Below are positions 32,225-40,801 of a stretch of DNA of 64,000 bases, in pieces. The notes below the pieces were generated by a model. That model saw only the letters and a program-made list of their open reading frames with translations, searched no databases and had not been told where the DNA came from. Source of the DNA: Mycobacterium ostraviense (GTDB taxonomy: Bacteria > Actinomycetota > Actinomycetes > Mycobacteriales > Mycobacteriaceae); contig NZ_NKRE01000001.1 of assembly GCF_002705925.1 (NCBI RefSeq), forward strand, positions 5,357,681 to 5,421,680, written 5' to 3'. Numbering within the stretch: position 1 is the stretch's first letter; the number at the start of each line of letters is the position of its first letter. Position numbers and translations under genes: made by a program.

Positions 32225-33784
32225 ATGGCGGAGTCGATGCCCAATGGGTTACGCCCTCGTACCGTCGCGGGGGTGAAGCTGGCTGTACTGGCGGCGCAGA
32301 CCGGCGCGGTACCAGACACCAGTGCGGATTACCCCGAAATCTTCCGGGATGTGCAGGTCACCGGCGTGACACTGCGTGCCCAGGACGTCCAGCCCGGTGA
32401 CCTGTTCGCGGCCCTGCCCGGCTCGACCACACACGGCGCCCGTCATGCCGTCGATGCCATCGAGCGCGGGGCCGTCGCGGTGCTTACCGACGCCGACGGA
32501 GTCGCCGCGATGGGTGCCCACGCGGCGAGCGTGCCGGTATTGGTGCATCCGGCACCGCGCAGCGTGCTCGGGGGGCTGGCCGCCGCCGTGTACGGCCGCC
32601 CGTCCGAGCAGCTCACGGTCGTCGGCATCACCGGAACATCGGGCAAGACCACCACCACCTATCTGGTGGAGGCCGGTCTACGGGCCGGCGGTCGGGTCGC
32701 CGGGCTGATCGGCACCATCGGCATCCGCATCGACGGCGCCGACATCCCGAGTGCGCTGACCACACCGGAGGCGCCCGCCTTACAAGCGATGCTTGCGGAA
32801 ATGTCCGAGCGCGGCGTGGACACCGTAGTCATGGAGGTGTCCAGTCACGCGCTGGCCCTGGGCCGGGTGGACGGCACCAGCTTCGCCGTCGGCGGCTTCA
32901 CCAACTTGTCGCGTGACCATCTGGACTTTCACCCCACCATGGAGGACTACTTCGAGGCCAAGGCTCTGCTGTTCGACCCGGCCTCGGCGCTGCGCGCCGA
33001 CACCGTCGTGGTGTGCGTCGATGACGACGCCGGGCGCGCGATTGCCGAGCGGGCCGGTAATGCGATCACCGTGAGCGCGCGCGATCGGGCCGCGCACTGG
33101 AGCGCCGTCGACGTCGTGCCGATGGGCGCCGCCGGACAGGAATTCACCGCCGTTGACCCGGCCGGCGTCCAGCACCGGGTGCGCATCGGCTTGCCGGGCA
33201 GCTACAACATCACCAATTGCCTTCTGGCGCTAGCGATTTTGGACACGGTTGGGGTCTCACCGGAACAGGCTGCGCCGGGCTTGCGGCAAGCCCGAGTCCC
33301 GGGGCGGCTGGAACAGGTGGACCGTGGTCAGGATTTTCTGGCGCTGGTCGACTACGCCCACAAACCAGGTGCCTTGCGCGCGGTGTTGACTGCGCTGGTG
33401 CGCCCGGACCGCCGGTTGGCGGTGGTCTTCGGTGCCGGTGGTGAACGCGACCCGGGCAAGCGTGCGCCGATGGGTGCCATTGCGGCCGAGCTCGCTGATT
33501 TGGTCGTCGTCACCGACGACAACCCGCGCGGCGAGGATCCGGCGGCGATCCGGCGGGAAATTCTGACCGGCGCGGCGGCGGCCGGCGCCAATGCAGGGGT
33601 GGTCGAGATCGCCGATCGTAGAGACGCGATCCGTTATGCGGTCGCCTGGGCAGGACCCGGTGATGTGGTCCTGGTCGCCGGCAAGGGCCACGAAACCGGC
33701 CAGCGCGGCGGCGGAGAGGTTCGCCCGTTCGACGACCGGGTGGAACTGGGTGAGGCGCTCGAGGCTTTGGAGAAGCGCACGTGA
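32225..33784 (+). CDS. murE: UDP-N-acetylmuramoyl-L-alanyl-D-glutamate--2,6-diaminopimelate ligase
   Basis: Cytoplasmic Mur ligase adding meso-diaminopimelate to the peptidoglycan stem, 519 residues. The ATP P-loop TGTSGKTTTTYLVEAG is near residue 136. It carries TTPEAPALQAML, MEVSSHALALGRVDG, the carbamylated-lysine region (SRDHLDFHPTMEDYFEAKALLF) and the DAP-selecting motif VTDDNPRGEDP (DNPR). The start is the ATG at 32225, 8 nt after GGAGG at 32212-32216; the GTG at 32216 overlaps that site. The stop overlaps murF by 4 nt. The N terminus differs from M. tuberculosis, as usual for this domain. Confidence 0.96.
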   Translation: MAESMPNGLRPRTVAGVKLAVLAAQTGAVPDTSADYPEIFRDVQVTGVTLRAQDVQPGDLFAALPGSTTHGARHAVDAIERGAVAVLTDADGVAAMGAHAASVPVLVHPAPRSVLGGLAAAVYGRPSEQLTVVGITGTSGKTTTTYLVEAGLRAGGRVAGLIGTIGIRIDGADIPSALTTPEAPALQAMLAEMSERGVDTVVMEVSSHALALGRVDGTSFAVGGFTNLSRDHLDFHPTMEDYFEAKALLFDPASALRADTVVVCVDDDAGRAIAERAGNAITVSARDRAAHWSAVDVVPMGAAGQEFTAVDPAGVQHRVRIGLPGSYNITNCLLALAILDTVGVSPEQAAPGLRQARVPGRLEQVDRGQDFLALVDYAHKPGALRAVLTALVRPDRRLAVVFGAGGERDPGKRAPMGAIAAELADLVVVTDDNPRGEDPAAIRREILTGAAAAGANAGVVEIADRRDAIRYAVAWAGPGDVVLVAGKGHETGQRGGGEVRPFDDRVELGEALEALEKRT

Positions 33785-35346
33785 TCGACCTGACCGTCGC
33801 CCAGATCGCCGACATTGTCGGTGGCAGGCTGGCCGATATCTCGCCGGAGGACGCCGAGCAACGCCGCGTCACCGGGACCGTCGAGTTCGACTCGCGCGCG
33901 GTCGGCCCCGGCGGATTGTTTCTGGCGCTGCCGGGCGCGCATGTTGACGGACACGACTATGCGGCGTCGGCGGCAGCGGCCGGCGCGGTCGCCGTGCTGG
34001 CCGCTCGGCCGGTCGGTGTTCCGGCCATCGTGGTGGCGCCTGATCAGTCGCGAGTCGACACCGCCGCCGGAGTGCTCGAGCACGACGCCGACGGGTCGGG
34101 CGCGGCTGTGCTGGCCGCGCTGGCGAAACTGGCCAAGGCGGTGGCCGCGGAACTGGTCGCCGGCGGGCTGACCATCATCGGGATCACCGGTTCGTCGGGC
34201 AAGACATCGACCAAGGATCTGGTGGCCGCGGTGCTAGAACCGTTGGGCGAGGTGGTTGCCCCGCCCGGATCCTTCAACAACGAGCTGGGTCATCCCTGGA
34301 CGGTGTTGCGCGCCACCCGCAACACCGACTATCTGGTTCTGGAGATGTCGGCCCGCCATCCCGGCAACATTGCCGCGCTGGCCGAGATCGCGACCCCGAC
34401 CATCGGGGTGGTGCTCAACGTGGGCACCGCGCACCTGGGCGAGTTTGGCTCCCGGGAGGCCATCGCGCGGACGAAATCCGAGCTGCCACAATCGGTTCCG
34501 CGATCGGGGGTGGTCATCCTCAATGTCGATGACGCGGCCGTGGCGGCAATGGCAGAGGTGACCGCGGCGCGGGTGGTTCGGGTCAGTCGCGCCCGCACCA
34601 CCGGCGATGTCTGGACCGGGCCGGTGTCGTTGGACGCGCTGGCCAGGCCGCAGTTCACTATGTACTCGGGCGACGCCGCCGTGCAGGTGCGGCTGGGGGT
34701 CTACGGCGACCACCAAGTCAGCAATGCGCTGTGCGCGGCTGCCGTTGGGCTGGAATGCGGCGCCAGCCTGGAGCAGGTGGCAACCGCGCTCGGCGCAGCG
34801 GGCCCGGTGTCAGCGCATCGGATGCAGGTGACCACCCGCGCCGACGGGGTGACGGTGATCGACGACGCCTACAACGCCAACCCGGATTCGATGCGGGCCG
34901 GTCTGCAGGCACTGGCCTGGATCGCCCACGGCGGCTCCGGCAGCGGGTCCGACCGCCCCGCGAAAAGGCGCAGTTGGGCGGTCTTGGGTGAGATGGCAGA
35001 ACTCGGCGCGGATGCGATAGCCGAGCATGACCGTGTCGGCAGGCTCGCGGTGCGTTTAGATGTGTCTCGACTCGTTGTCGTGGGAACCGGGAGGTCGGTG
35101 AGCGCCATGCACCACGGAGCGGTCCTGGAAGGGGCGTGCGGCTCGTGGGGAGCTGGGGCTGATAGGGGGGCCGTCAACGTCGCGGACGCCGATGCCGCGC
35201 TGGCACTGTTGCGCGCCGAAGTCCAACCCGGGGATGTGGTCCTGATCAAGGCGTCGAACTCGGCAGGCTTGGGAGCCCTGGCTGATGCACTGGTCTCGGA
35301 CGGCGCAGTTGGGGGCGTCGGCAATCGCGGGAGCGCACACCCATGA
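33781..35346 (+). CDS. murF: UDP-N-acetylmuramoyl-tripeptide--D-alanyl-D-alanine ligase
   Basis: Adds D-Ala-D-Ala to UDP-MurNAc-tripeptide, 521 residues. The P-loop TGSSGKTSTKDLVAAVL, FNNELGHPWTVLRA, LEMSARHPGNIAAL, GTAHLGEFGSREAIARTKSEL and the C-terminal VIDDAYNANPDSMRAGLQAL are typical of MurF. Starts at a GTG overlapping the murE stop (GTGA, 33781-33784) and ends overlapping the mraY ATG. Close in sequence to M. tuberculosis Rv2157c, differing mainly in a Gly-rich stretch near residue 460. Confidence 0.96.
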   Translation: MIDLTVAQIADIVGGRLADISPEDAEQRRVTGTVEFDSRAVGPGGLFLALPGAHVDGHDYAASAAAAGAVAVLAARPVGVPAIVVAPDQSRVDTAAGVLEHDADGSGAAVLAALAKLAKAVAAELVAGGLTIIGITGSSGKTSTKDLVAAVLEPLGEVVAPPGSFNNELGHPWTVLRATRNTDYLVLEMSARHPGNIAALAEIATPTIGVVLNVGTAHLGEFGSREAIARTKSELPQSVPRSGVVILNVDDAAVAAMAEVTAARVVRVSRARTTGDVWTGPVSLDALARPQFTMYSGDAAVQVRLGVYGDHQVSNALCAAAVGLECGASLEQVATALGAAGPVSAHRMQVTTRADGVTVIDDAYNANPDSMRAGLQALAWIAHGGSGSGSDRPAKRRSWAVLGEMAELGADAIAEHDRVGRLAVRLDVSRLVVVGTGRSVSAMHHGAVLEGACGSWGAGADRGAVNVADADAALALLRAEVQPGDVVLIKASNSAGLGALADALVSDGAVGGVGNRGSAHP

Positions 35347-36422
35347 GACAGATCCTGATCGCTGTCGCCATCGCGCTGGCGGTTTCCATCCTGCTCACCC
35401 CGGCGCTGATCCGGCTGTTCACCAAACAAGGCTTCGGTCACCACACCCGCGACGACGGCCCACCCAGCCACCACAGCAAACGCGGCACGCCGTCGATGGG
35501 CGGGGTGGCCATTCTGGCCGGCATGTGGGCGGGCTACTTCGGCACCCACCTCGCCGGCCTGGCGTTCGACGGCGAAGGCATCTCCGCGTCCGGTCTGCTG
35601 GTGCTGGGCCTGGCCACCGCGCTGGGCGGCGTCGGATTCCTCGACGACATGATCAAGATCCGCAGGTCACGCAACCTCGGGCTGAACAAGACCGCCAAGA
35701 CCGTCGGGCAAATCACCTCCGCCGTGCTGTTCGCGGTGCTGGTGCTGCAGTTCCGCAATCCGGCCGGCATCACGCCGGGCAGCGCACAGCTGTCCTACGT
35801 GCGTGAGATCGCCACCGTCACGCTGGCTCCGGCACTGTTCGTGCTGTTCTGCGTGGTCGTCGTCAGCGCCTGGTCGAACGCGGTCAACTTCACCGACGGC
35901 CTCGACGGGCTGGCCGCCGGCTGCATGGCGATGGTTACCGGTGCCTACGTGCTGATCACCTTCTGGCAATACCGCAACGCGTGCGTTACCGCGCCGGGAT
36001 TGGGCTGCTACAACGTGCGTGACCCGCTGGACCTGGCGCTCATCGCCGCCGCGACCGCCGGCGCCTGCATCGGTTTTTTGTGGTGGAACGCCGCGCCCGC
36101 GAAGATCTTCATGGGCGACACCGGCTCCCTGGCATTGGGTGGTGTGATCGCCGGGCTGTCGGTGACCAGCCGCACCGAGCTGCTGGCGGTGGTGCTGGGC
36201 TCGCTGTTCGTCGCCGAGATCACGTCGGTGGTGCTGCAGATTCTGACATTCCGCACGACCGGGCGCCGGGTGTTCCGGATGGCGCCCTTCCACCACCATT
36301 TCGAGTTGGTCGGCTGGGCCGAAACCACGGTGATCATCCGTTTCTGGCTGCTCACCGCCATCAGCTGTGGTTTGGGTGTGGCCTTGTTCTACGGTGAATT
36401 TCTGGCTGCGATCGGTGCCTGA
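35343..36422 (+). CDS. mraY: Phospho-N-acetylmuramoyl-pentapeptide-transferase (MraY/MurX)
   Basis: Integral membrane enzyme making lipid I from UDP-MurNAc-pentapeptide and decaprenyl phosphate, 359 residues with about ten spans. The family signatures are GTPSMGGVAIL, the DDMIKIRRSRNLGLNKTAK aspartate pair, NAVNFTDGLDGLA, FLWWNAAPAKIFMGDTGSL and the histidine loop MAPFHHHFELVGW. The start is the ATG at 35343, overlapping murF (ATGA). Called murX in M. tuberculosis. Confidence 0.97.
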   Translation: MRQILIAVAIALAVSILLTPALIRLFTKQGFGHHTRDDGPPSHHSKRGTPSMGGVAILAGMWAGYFGTHLAGLAFDGEGISASGLLVLGLATALGGVGFLDDMIKIRRSRNLGLNKTAKTVGQITSAVLFAVLVLQFRNPAGITPGSAQLSYVREIATVTLAPALFVLFCVVVVSAWSNAVNFTDGLDGLAAGCMAMVTGAYVLITFWQYRNACVTAPGLGCYNVRDPLDLALIAAATAGACIGFLWWNAAPAKIFMGDTGSLALGGVIAGLSVTSRTELLAVVLGSLFVAEITSVVLQILTFRTTGRRVFRMAPFHHHFELVGWAETTVIIRFWLLTAISCGLGVALFYGEFLAAIGA

Positions 36423-36423
36423 C

Positions 36424-37866
36424 GTGCTTGAGCCCCTGGTGCCGGGCGCGCCGGTGCTGATAGCCGGTGGCCGGGTGACCGGCCGCGCGGTGCTGGCGGC
36501 GCTGGCCCGGTTCGGCGCTAAGCCCACGGTGTGCGACGACGATCCGGTGATGCTAAAGCCTTATGCCGACGACGGTGTGGCGACCGTGGAGCCGTCGGCG
36601 GCGGTATCGCAGATCGCCGAGTATGCATTGGTGGTCACCAGCCCCGGGTTCCAGCCGACGACGCCGGTGCTGGCCGCGGCCGCCGCCGCGGGCGTGCCGA
36701 TCTGGGGTGATGTCGAGCTGGCCTGGCGGCTGGATGCGGCGGGGCGCTACGGGCCGCCGCGTCGCTGGCTGGTGGTGACCGGCACCAACGGCAAGACCAC
36801 CACTACCTCGATGCTGCACGCCATGCTGATCGCGGCCGGCCGGCACAGCGTACTGTGCGGAAACATCGGCAGCCCGGTGCTGGAGGTGCTCGACCAGCCG
36901 GCCGATGTGCTGGCCGTCGAGTTGTCGAGTTTCCAGCTGTACTGGGCGCCGTCGCTGCGGCCCGAGGCCGGCGTGGTGCTCAACATCGCCGAAGATCACC
37001 TGGACTGGCATGGCACCATGGCCGCCTACACCGAGGCCAAGGCGCGGGTGCTGACCGGCCGGGTGGCGGTGGTCGGCCTGGACGATCCCCGCGCGGCGGC
37101 CCTGCTGGATACCACGCCGGCGCAGGTGCGGGCCGGCTTCCGGCTCGGTGAGCCCGCCGCCGGGGAGCTGGGCGTGCGCGACGGCTACCTGGTTGACCGC
37201 GCCTTCGCCGCCGACCTGCCGCTGCTGCCGGTCGCCGCCATCCCGGTCCCGGGCCCGGTCGGGGTGCTCGACGCGCTGGCCGCGGCTGCGCTGGCCCGCT
37301 CTGTCGGGGTGTCCGCCGAGGCGATCGCCGACGCGGTCGCGTCGTTTCAGGTCGGCCGGCACCGCTCGGAAGTGGTGGCGGTCGTCGACGGCGTCACCTA
37401 CGTCGACGACTCCAAGGCCACCAACCCGCACGCCGCACAGGCATCGGTGCTGGCCTACCCGCGGGTGGTCTGGCTGGCCGGTGGGCTGCTCAAGGGCGCA
37501 TCCGTGGATGCCGAGGTGGCACGCATGGCATCGAGGCTGGTCGGAGCGGTGCTCATCGGCCGCGACCGGGCAGCGGTTGCCGAGGCGTTATCACGACACG
37601 CGCCGGATGTCCCCGTCGTCCAGGTTGTGACAGGCGAGGATGTTGATATGGCTGTGGCTTCTGATACTGATGTGACAAAAGTTGATGATTCCGTCGAACC
37701 GCTCGGCGCGCGCGTGATGACCGCCGCGGTGGCCGCGGCCAAAGAGATGGCCAAACCCGGCGACACGGTGCTGCTGGCGCCGGCCGGCGCATCGTTTGAC
37801 CAGTTCAACGGTTACGCAGACCGGGGCGACGCGTTCGCGGCCGCGGTCCGTGCCGCGGTCCGGTAG
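36424..37866 (+). CDS. murD: UDP-N-acetylmuramoylalanine--D-glutamate ligase
   Basis: Adds D-glutamate to UDP-MurNAc-L-Ala, 480 residues. N-terminal Rossmann segment VLIAGGRVTGRAVLAAL, then P-loop VTGTNGKTTTTSMLHAML, GNIGSPVLEVL, ELSSFQLYWAPSL, NIAEDHLDWHGTMAAYTEAKARV and VDDSKATNPHAAQASV. The start is the GTG at 36424 (VLEPLVPGAPVL), one base after the mraY stop region and matching the M. tuberculosis N terminus; a GTG at 36415 and the longer ORF from 36367 lie inside mraY. A segment near residue 405 (VDMAVASDTDVTKVDDS) is a variable loop. Confidence 0.96.
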   Translation: MLEPLVPGAPVLIAGGRVTGRAVLAALARFGAKPTVCDDDPVMLKPYADDGVATVEPSAAVSQIAEYALVVTSPGFQPTTPVLAAAAAAGVPIWGDVELAWRLDAAGRYGPPRRWLVVTGTNGKTTTTSMLHAMLIAAGRHSVLCGNIGSPVLEVLDQPADVLAVELSSFQLYWAPSLRPEAGVVLNIAEDHLDWHGTMAAYTEAKARVLTGRVAVVGLDDPRAAALLDTTPAQVRAGFRLGEPAAGELGVRDGYLVDRAFAADLPLLPVAAIPVPGPVGVLDALAAAALARSVGVSAEAIADAVASFQVGRHRSEVVAVVDGVTYVDDSKATNPHAAQASVLAYPRVVWLAGGLLKGASVDAEVARMASRLVGAVLIGRDRAAVAEALSRHAPDVPVVQVVTGEDVDMAVASDTDVTKVDDSVEPLGARVMTAAVAAAKEMAKPGDTVLLAPAGASFDQFNGYADRGDAFAAAVRAAVR

Positions 37867-37871
37867 GCAGC

Positions 37872-39617
37872 GTGCGCAGCGCAGTCACCCGGCTGATGCA
37901 CCGGGGTAAGGCCGACATTGCCGACATTGCCGACATTGCCACGGCCCACGGGCCGGCCGAGCCGGGGGAGACGGCCCAGGCTGACGAGCAGGCCGACGTT
38001 GCGGCGTCCCCGGACGAGCCGGCGGGCGAGCAGACCGGCGAGACGTCGGGCGAGAACTCGGCCGAGAAATCCGGCGAGAAATCCCGGGCCAAGCCCGAGG
38101 AGGCCGGTCCGCGCACCCGGTTCGGCGTCTGGCTGGGCCGGCCCATGACCTCGTTTCACCTGATCATCGCCGTCGCCGCGCTGCTCACCACGCTCGGCTT
38201 GATCATGGTGCTCTCGGCCTCCGGCGTGCGCTCCTATGACGACGACGGGTCGGCCTGGGTGATCTTCGCCAAGCAGGTATTGTGGACCGTCGTCGGTCTC
38301 ATCGGCTGCTACGTCGGGCTACGCATGTCGGTGCAGTTCCTGCGCCGCATCGCCTTCTCCGCCTTCGCGTTCACCCTCGTGTTGTTGGTGCTGGTGCTGA
38401 TTCCGGGAATCGGCAAGGAAGCCAACGGTTCCCGCGGCTGGTTCGTGGTGGCGGGCTTTTCGATGCAGCCGTCGGAGCTGACCAAGATGGCGTTCGCGGT
38501 CTGGGGTGCGCATCTGCTGGCGGCCCGGCGGATGGAACGGGCGTCGCTGCGGGAAATGCTGATTCCGCTGGTGCCGGCCGCGGTCGTGGCGCTGGCGTTG
38601 ATCGTCGCCCAGCCCGACCTGGGACAGACGGTGTCGATGGGCATCATCCTGCTGGGGCTGCTGTGGTACGCGGGGTTGCCGCTGCGCGTTTTCGCCAGCT
38701 CACTGGCAGCGGTCGTCATCTCCGCGGCGATCCTGGCGATGACCGCGGGTTACCGGTCCGACCGGGTGCGGTCTTGGCTCGATCCCGAGAACGACCCGAT
38801 GGACTCGGGCTACCAGGCCCGGCAGGCCAAGTTCGCGCTGGCTCACGGCGGAATCTTCGGCGACGGGCTGGGCCAGGGTGTGGCCAAGTGGAACTATCTG
38901 CCCAACGCCCACAACGACTTCATCTTCGCGATCATCGGCGAGGAGCTTGGCTTCATCGGCGCGCTCGGGCTGCTGGGACTGTTCGGGCTGTTCGCCTATA
39001 CCGGCATGCGGATCGCTCGCCGGTCGGCCGACCCGTTTCTGCGGCTGTTGACCGCCACCGTCACGTTGTGGGTGCTGGGACAGGCGTTCATCAACATCGG
39101 TTACGTGATTGGGCTGTTGCCGGTGACCGGGCTGCAGCTGCCGCTGATCTCGGCCGGTGGCACCTCGACGGCCACCACCTTGTCGATGATCGGCGTCATC
39201 GCCAACGCGGCGCGGCATGAACCCGAGGCGGTGGCCGCGCTGCGCGCCGGCCGCGACGATACAGTGAACCGACTGCTGCGGCTGCCGCTACCCAAGTCTT
39301 ACGTGCCGACCCGCCTCGAGGCGTTTCGGGACCGCAAGCGCCCTCGCCCGCAATCGGCCAGGCAGCCGGCCAAACAGCCGCCCAGGCAGCCGGCCGCCCG
39401 GAAGGCGTCCAAGGCGGTTCGCAAATCCGGGGAGCCGGCGCGACCGGCGTTGCCGCGACGGGCCGATCGGCCGGTTCGCCGGTCCGCGGGTACCCCTCAC
39501 GCGCCGGGGCGGGGGCACCACCCGGTTGCGGGGGAGCATCATAGAGCGGGTCAGCGGTACGCCGGCCAGCGTCAGACAGGTCGGGTTCGGGCATTGGAAG
39601 GTCAGCGTTACGGGTGA
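37872..39617 (+). CDS. ftsW: Septal peptidoglycan polymerase FtsW (SEDS family)
   Basis: SEDS glycosyltransferase that polymerises septal glycan with PbpB, 581 residues (about 524 in M. tuberculosis). The ten-span core holds MQPSELTKMAFAVWGAHLLA, AQPDLGQTVSMG (catalytic-type Asp), AHNDFIFAIIGEELGFIGALG and LQLPLISAGGTSTATTLSMIG. Two expansions explain the length: an acidic N-terminal tail beginning with a GCCGACATT trinonamer (ADIADIADIA, from 37911), and a ~17-residue insert AGTPHAPGRGHHPVAGE near the C terminus from a palindromic repeat. The extreme C terminus RVRALEGQRYG is conserved. GTG start 37872; GTGA overlap with murG. Confidence 0.95.
   Translation: MRSAVTRLMHRGKADIADIADIATAHGPAEPGETAQADEQADVAASPDEPAGEQTGETSGENSAEKSGEKSRAKPEEAGPRTRFGVWLGRPMTSFHLIIAVAALLTTLGLIMVLSASGVRSYDDDGSAWVIFAKQVLWTVVGLIGCYVGLRMSVQFLRRIAFSAFAFTLVLLVLVLIPGIGKEANGSRGWFVVAGFSMQPSELTKMAFAVWGAHLLAARRMERASLREMLIPLVPAAVVALALIVAQPDLGQTVSMGIILLGLLWYAGLPLRVFASSLAAVVISAAILAMTAGYRSDRVRSWLDPENDPMDSGYQARQAKFALAHGGIFGDGLGQGVAKWNYLPNAHNDFIFAIIGEELGFIGALGLLGLFGLFAYTGMRIARRSADPFLRLLTATVTLWVLGQAFINIGYVIGLLPVTGLQLPLISAGGTSTATTLSMIGVIANAARHEPEAVAALRAGRDDTVNRLLRLPLPKSYVPTRLEAFRDRKRPRPQSARQPAKQPPRQPAARKASKAVRKSGEPARPALPRRADRPVRRSAGTPHAPGRGHHPVAGEHHRAGQRYAGQRQTGRVRALEGQRYG
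37911..37940 (+). repeat. In-frame 9-bp tandem repeat in the ftsW 5' end
   Basis: Three copies of GCCGACATT followed by GCC encode Ala-Asp-Ile repeats in the cytoplasmic tail of FtsW. Units are identical, which suggests recent slippage and a possible strain-variable tract. Confidence 0.8.
39486..39536. repeat. Small palindromic repeat inserted in the ftsW 3' end
   Basis: A 51-nt in-frame segment containing GGGGGCACCACCCGGTTGCG plus GGGGAG interrupts the conserved FtsW tail between VRRS and HHRAGQRYAG. Its core matches the pknL insert at 22 of 27 positions, so both are probably the same mobile palindromic element tolerated in disordered protein tails. Confidence 0.55.
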
Positions 39618-40801
39618 ACGACTCGGTCAGGGAGCCGGCCGGTGGGCAGTGGGTGACCGACTACGGTCCATCGCTGTCGATCGTGCTCGCCGGCGGCGGC
39701 ACCGCCGGCCATGTGGAGCCCGCGATGGCCGTCGCCGATGCGCTCAGCGCCCTGGAGCCGAATGTCCGGATCACCGCGCTGGGCACCCCCCGCGGGCTGG
39801 AGACGACGTTGGTGCCCGCCCGCGGCTATCACCTGGAGCTGATCACCCCGGTGCCGTTGCCGCGCAAACCCAGTGGCGACCTGGCCCGGCTGCCGCCGCG
39901 GGTGTGGCGTGCCGTCGCGGAGACCCGGGCGGTGCTCGACGCGGTCGACGCCGACGTCGTGGTCGGTTTCGGTGGCTATGTCGCGCTGCCCGCCTACCTG
40001 GCCGCGCGGGGCATACCCGGCCTGCCCAGGCGCAGCCACCGGATCCCGGTGGTGATCCACGAGGCCAACGCCAGGGCCGGGTTGGCCAACCGGGTGGGTG
40101 CCCGCACCGCCGCCCGGGTGCTGGCGGCGGTGCCGGATTGCGGGCTGCGGGGCGCCGAGGTGGTCGGGGTCCCGGTCAGGCAGGCCATCACCGCCTTGGA
40201 CCGCGCGGCATTGCGCGCCGAGGCCCGGGCCCACTTCGGCTTCGCCGACGACGCCCGGGTGCTGCTGGTGTTCGGCGGTTCGCAGGGCGCGGTCTCGCTC
40301 AACCGGGCGGTGTCAGCGGCCGCGGCCGACCTGGCCGCCGCGGGTGCTTCCGTTCTGCATGCCCACGGGCCCAAGAACGTCTTGGAGCTGCGCACCCCCG
40401 ACGCCGGTGACCCGCCGTACGTCGCGGTGCCCTATCTGGACCGGATGGATCTGGCCTACGCCGCCGCCGACCTGGTGATCTGCCGATCCGGCGCGATGAC
40501 GGTCGCCGAGGTGTCCGCCGTAGGGCTGCCGGCCATCTACGTGCCGCTGCCGATCGGCAATGGCGAGCAGCGGCTCAATGCGCTGCCGGTGGTCAACGCC
40601 GGCGGCGGCATGGTGGTTGCCGACGCCGACCTCACTCCGGCCCTGGTGGCTCGCGAAGTCGCCGGGCTGCTCACCGATCCGCCCCGGCTGGCGGCGATGA
40701 CGGCCGCCGCCGCGCAGGTGGGACACCGTGATGCGGCCCGGCAGGTGGCCCAGGCGGCGCTGGACACCGCGCGGCGGGCTCGTGCCAGGAGAGTGACGTG
40801 A
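39614..40801 (+). CDS. murG: UDP-N-acetylglucosamine--lipid I N-acetylglucosaminyltransferase
   Basis: GT28 glycosyltransferase converting lipid I to lipid II at the inner face of the membrane, 395 residues. The glycine-rich loops are present as VLAGGGTAGHVEPAMAVADAL (G-loop 1), FGGYVALPAYLA and LLVFGGSQGAVSLNRAV (G-loop 3), with the donor-site segment RSGAMTVAEVSAVGLPAIYVPLPIGNGEQRLNA. GTG start at 39614 overlapping ftsW by 4 nt, and GTGA overlap with murC. Confidence 0.96.
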   Translation: MNDSVREPAGGQWVTDYGPSLSIVLAGGGTAGHVEPAMAVADALSALEPNVRITALGTPRGLETTLVPARGYHLELITPVPLPRKPSGDLARLPPRVWRAVAETRAVLDAVDADVVVGFGGYVALPAYLAARGIPGLPRRSHRIPVVIHEANARAGLANRVGARTAARVLAAVPDCGLRGAEVVGVPVRQAITALDRAALRAEARAHFGFADDARVLLVFGGSQGAVSLNRAVSAAAADLAAAGASVLHAHGPKNVLELRTPDAGDPPYVAVPYLDRMDLAYAAADLVICRSGAMTVAEVSAVGLPAIYVPLPIGNGEQRLNALPVVNAGGGMVVADADLTPALVAREVAGLLTDPPRLAAMTAAAAQVGHRDAARQVAQAALDTARRARARRVT

